From NCBI GenBank assembly GCA_025266875.1, contig JALLLT010000038.1, positions 124,001 through 188,000 on the forward strand: 64,000 nt of DNA, given 5' to 3'. The notes under the pieces were generated by a model. The model saw only the letters and a list, made by a program, of their open reading frames with translations. It had not been told where the DNA came from and ran no database searches. The stretch's first letter is position 1. Every line of letters starts with the position of its first letter. Shown in pieces: positions 60,360 to 64,000 of the stretch. The position numbers and the translations under genes were made by a program. The DNA comes from Fennellomyces sp. T-0311. Lineage: Eukaryota > Mucoromycota > Mucoromycetes > Mucorales > Lichtheimiaceae.

Positions 60360-60578
60360 CTTACTCGCAATTAACCAATAAAATGTGCAAAGCTATATGT
60401 ATTTTGATGGAAGTATTATATAAGTACCATTTTTTGGGTAAAGGATCCTAGAAGCTTAATCCGTGTGCATCCGGTCGGAAAGTTGTTCATGTACAGGTAA
60501 TATTGCTTGCATTCCAGTGGCTGTAAAGCCCGGGTTGATCCATAAATATGTAGCTCCATTTCCATTCTTACGAGGTCA
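60360..60578. other. Short intergenic gap
   Basis: A 219-bp gap holds the 3' end of the BRCT gene and the promoter of the secreted protein. No TATA-like element close to the expected position was convincing. Confidence 0.35.
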
Positions 60579-62604
60579 ATGCACAACATTTCATTATTAC
60601 TGTTGCTCCTTTTTCTTTACGGGGGATGTCAAGGATCGGTTTTACGCGACACGAATTATCGCCACCGTCAAAAATTTTCCACGAGGCAAGATGTTAAGGA
60701 ATACAATACTTGCTCGTCTTCCAACAGTAGTATCTATATGAGTGATATTGTAAGACATATTTAAACAATCGCGTTGCAGTTTCTTATAAACTCATACAAT
60801 GACATAGTTATCCCATTTTACGGGTATAATACTTGGTGACTTTACATCAAGAGGTGTATTCTTTCCTGGACCTCTCGCTGTTGGTGGAGACTACGAAACG
60901 CTTGCAACATTAATCAATGCAAATCATTACATCAACTGCTCTTCCAACATCAATACAAGCGTTGGGAGTTATGGACTTGTTGTTGGTGGAAGTGTACGCA
61001 CCTATCTGACCAGTCTTGGAGGAAACGCGTTCCTTAACAAAACGGTTGCTTCCAATCAAATCAAAGAAGAGTTATCCGGATGCAAAATTCTTATGAATGG
61101 AACTGGCATTGTCGATTTTGGTCGAATCCAGTCAGCTCTTTACTATGCTTCTGAAACATTCGCCAATCTTGCTCCTGACTTGAAACTGGAACCAAATGGC
61201 ACTGTTACTTCTCTCAGGGTACCTGTCAATCCAAACTATCATGTCTTTACCTTTGCAACATGCGACGATAGCTGTTTAGGAGATTTCTCATTATCGGATC
61301 CCGGTAAAGTATTTTTGGGTAACGGTAGCTGGACTGGAGATACTGTAAAGTTACCTATAGACAAGACGATTGTTCTCAATGCAAGTAACTCATGCACAAA
61401 ATCAAAGTATTACTAATCGTTTGTGTGCTCCTAGATACCGGTTAGCAGTGGGCAAACCATTACATTAAGCACAGCAAACCCAAGCCTTGGATTCTACAGC
61501 TGTAATACTATATACAACTTTTATCCAGTCGACAATGATGGCAGCTATAACCCGAACGCCACCTTTACCATCGATAGAGTGACACTGGGATTCGTGGAGG
61601 GTCTTGTATTGGCACCCCATGGTAAAGCAGCATTTGCTATTTGTGAAAACCATCTCACTGATAAATCACTTAAAGCACACGTTCGTGAAGGTCCAAGTGG
61701 AGGATTCGGTGGGCAAGTATTTATTGGCGAATACTCATGGATTGACCGGGATAACGGTGCGAATGTTCGAGATTATATTGCTACTTCGGATACATGTCCA
61801 CGATTCCAAGGTTGCCTCCCATTAGAACCAGGAAGAGAGGCCCCTGCAGATATGGATCTACCTGAACTGGACGACGGAGCAGATGTTATTATAACTGAGT
61901 CAGACGACGATATTGAAGAATTAACGTCCAGCATATCGGAATCCGACGCTCGAACAAGTGGAACCGTCACCAGTAGTGAAATTTCTTCAAGCCTTGTGAG
62001 TAGCTGGCTACCTGGGAGTACCGAATCTCTATCTACTTCAGATACGGCAGTTACAAGCACTTCAAGTCAGCCTGCTCTACATACCATTACTTCGACCGCC
62101 GTCATTACGAAATATATCGCAGTTTCCAATTCAACATCAGTATTTACTACGACTGTAAATATCGATACCCCTGGCTCAATATTCCCAAGCCAACAACATT
62201 TATCAACGTACGAACACACCATCACCATGATATCCGATATTACAACGCAAATTACAGAGACAACAACAGAGACAACAACGCAAGATCACACCACGACGTA
62301 TACCACAGCGCCCACTGTGACATTCACTGTTACAGATATGGAGGCATCTATTATCACCAATACGGAATCCGAGGAATTCACGCGCACCATCCATTCAGTT
62401 GACTATTTAAACAGGATCCATACACTGACAGAATTGGTGGCTACAACGCGTACACATATTGATACAGAGATACATACCGACTTTCATTCTGATTTGGTTA
62501 CTATTGTATTGCCCGTGGTTATTACTGCAAGGTCTACTGAGACAGTGACGCAACCAATGACTACTACCACGACAATATATGTGCCCGTATTTAATGAGTA
62601 TTAG
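60579..62604 (+). CDS. Secreted choice-of-anchor-A domain, Ser/Thr-rich surface protein
   Basis: Exons 60579-60749, 60808-61380 and 61435-62604 give 637 residues. Residues 1-19 are a clear signal peptide (MHNISLLLLLLFLYGGCQG). After intron 1, GIILGDFTSRGVFFPGPLAVGGDYETL and GLVVGGSV mark the choice-of-anchor A domain (~60-450), a beta-rich fold mostly known from bacterial surface proteins and also present in fungi. FYSCNTIYNFYPVDNDG and DRVTLGFVEGLVLAP continue it. Residues ~450-637 are Ser/Thr-rich and repetitive (TETTTETTT), a likely O-glycosylated stalk. There is no hydrophobic GPI tail; the protein ends in VPVFNEY. It is probably exported to the wall or medium; its function is unknown. 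Intron 2 uses a GC-AG donor (GCAAGT) with a strong TACTAAT branch site; a GT donor would break the domain. Confidence 0.8.
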
Positions 62605-62833
62605 AAAACGATACATGTATAGAATCCCAATAAGCTTTTCTTGTACCAAATATTTAATATGATTGTATATTTCGCAAAATACAGGTGACAAAGCACAATG
62701 TTATTCAAGGAATGCCGCCATGTAGATAGAAGAAAGTAAATAGATGTGTGATGTACAGGTGATTTCACTTTATGCACATTTCCCTCTAATGTCTGCTTTG
62801 GGTATATAGGTAGAAGAAAAAAATCCTTGGCTA
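62605..62833. other. Convergent 3' intergenic gap
   Basis: 229 bp between two stop codons facing each other; probably both 3' UTRs. No other feature was seen. Confidence 0.4.
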
Positions 62834-63676
62834 TTACGAAGAATTGAAGAATTTAACACCCATACTTTCATCATCCGATGAACCTTTGAATAGCTGAGCA
62901 TTGCCACGTTTGACCAGAACATTAAGCGCTTTCAGTAAGATGAATTGATCCAGTTCATAAAATGCTAGTATACCACGTTAATAAACAGGACGCCTTCAGC
63001 TCTTCGTTGCCTTACGTTGGTCCTCAACCAAATCCCCATTCGCAATTTCGTACACAGTCAATATATTGTTGCTCATACCATTTTGATCAGCCTATCCAAA
63101 ACAAATGAGCACATCCATTGCCACGCGAGACATATTACAAAACTTACCCATGTCCAAATAAGACTTGCCCAATCAGCCGGTTTGCGCCAATAGATAATTG
63201 CTTGTTCCTTCGATCCTTTGGGTCCGTCTTCCCACTCGGCGTTACCTTTCCACATTATGAGTTTACTCGAACTAGACAAAAGGAGGTTATCCGATTTACC
63301 GCGTTGAACCATTTCATCCAAAATTTCTTGCAGGGTTTCGAACGAAAGTCGTCCTACATACATATCTTTCCTTTTTACACGTCTGTCGATTCTCGTGATA
63401 CACGCTTACGTTTGAGCTTTGCGTTTTCAAAAAGTGGGGAGACACCGGGCGCTGTTACTTCGTGGAGGTCGATACGAAATATATTGTAATGACGGCAGTA
63501 ACTTAGGATTAGTTCGCTCCATTGATTAAGTTGGCTTTCCCAGGAGGAATCCGTTGGTTGTCGACTTGAGGCGGATTAGCATCGACGCGTTCCTTGCATT
63601 GGTGGAATGCTTACGTGTAGAATGGTGGAAAGTTATGGACAGAAGGGAATTTGAAATCTTTACTGGTGGTAGCCAT
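62834..63676 (-). CDS. VPS25: ESCRT-II subunit Vps25
   Basis: Six exons on the minus strand (63615-63676, 63410-63564, 63300-63353, 63148-63245, 63016-63091, 62834-62964) join in phase to 191 residues, the usual Vps25 length. Introns are 50-56 nt and canonical. The N-terminal PPFYTRQPTDSSW and WSELILSYCRHYNIFRIDL, then SPLFENAKLKRRLS, form winged helix 1. IIYWRKPADWASLIWTWADQ bridges to winged helix 2, with ILLKALNVLVKRGNAQLF and GVKFF at the end. All are Vps25 landmarks. Two Vps25 copies bind one Vps22 and one Vps36 in ESCRT-II, which sorts ubiquitinated cargo into multivesicular bodies on endosomes. The first ATG (MATTSKDFKFP) fits the family. The splice solution is tightly constrained by phase and homology, so I am confident. 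Confidence 0.93.
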
Positions 63677-63942
63677 ATTGTAAACGGGGAAGCAAGAGCC
63701 TGTGCGACGTTACTGCAACAAAGCAAGAAATCTCTCGAGTCTCCTCAGAAACCGCATTTGTTGCTAAGAAGCGTTTGTTGACACAAGCAGCTATTGTCAC
63801 CGACCACAATCATCAACAACATGCAGTGGACTTCCTCATCCGTATAGCCACTATCTGACACTCCTCCCATCCAAACCCTGCTGGTGCTGTACGAAAAAAA
63901 AACATGGAGCGCTTGTCTTTATTAATAAAACGGTACAAAAGT

Positions 63943-64000
63943 CTAGTTTTTGGAGGGCTTCTTGGCTACACAAAACAGAAGCATGAGTATGAAAATGGCC
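63943..64000 (-). CDS. Possible C-terminal end of a gene cut by the window edge
   Basis: The minus frame from 64000 to a TAG at 63943 reads AIFILMLLFCVAKKPSKN, a hydrophobic segment followed by a basic KKxxx-like tail, as found at the end of small ER membrane proteins. Alternatively the first part is intron, with an acceptor GTGTAG just before the AKKPSKN coding. Only 58 bases are visible, so this is weak. Confidence 0.25.
   Translation of the reverse strand, partial: AIFILMLLFCVAKKPSKN

Overview
The window looks like nuclear chromosomal DNA of a filamentous fungus, most likely an early-diverging mould of the Mucorales type. Almost every gene is cut by short introns (about 42-72 nt) with fungal GTAAGT/GTATGT-like donors and CTAAC-like branch sites. 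The proteins have fungal partners: Any1, endopolyphosphatase, Mtc1, DUF3425 bZIP factors, Rtt107/Brc1. Genus is an inference; there is no rRNA or marker gene to settle it. Exon limits given here were set by hand from splice signals, reading phase and protein continuity.

Layout. 0.5-4.4 kb: a Pro/Ser-rich unknown protein (+), a PQ-loop Any1/SLC66A2 protein (-), and an endopolyphosphatase (+). 4.6-8.8 kb: two tandem TPR/F-box/LRR genes (-). 8.8-11.5 kb: no convincing gene. 11.6-12.9 kb: an Mtc1-like protein. 14.9-17.0 kb: acetyl-CoA synthetase with very biased codons. 17.7-26.4 kb: mobile-element territory, with a 161-bp fold-back MITE, a 2.9-kb CACTA-like element with an ATC target duplication that carries a spliced gene, a decayed DDE transposase, and a Helitron relic. 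28.1-29.6 kb: nucleoside hydrolase with seven exons. 31.2-32.4 kb: intronless GATA-like zinc-finger protein. 32.4-38.0 kb: nothing clear. 38.0-43.1 kb: two paralogous AP-1-type bZIP genes. 43.2-44.2 kb: unknown low-complexity protein. 45.8-55.5 kb: four more tandem TPR/F-box/LRR genes, the last broken by frameshifts. 56.0-60.4 kb: Dsn1/Mis13 kinetochore gene, then, 86 bp on, a six-BRCT Rtt107/Brc1 gene. 60.6-62.6 kb: a secreted choice-of-anchor-A, Thr-rich wall-type protein. 62.8-63.7 kb: ESCRT-II Vps25. The right edge may hold the end of another gene.

How the genes relate. Most are housekeeping genes: vesicle and vacuole functions (Any1, Ppn1, Vps25), chromosome maintenance (Dsn1, Rtt107/Brc1, Mtc1-like), acetate activation and nucleoside salvage. 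The accessory signal is the six-copy F-box family on one strand at two loci, all with the same phase-1 intron at the F-box/LRR junction, plus the transposon block between 17.7 and 26.4 kb. The strongest candidates for something undescribed are the F-box family expansion and the CACTA-like element with its related MITE and unfamiliar spliced gene.
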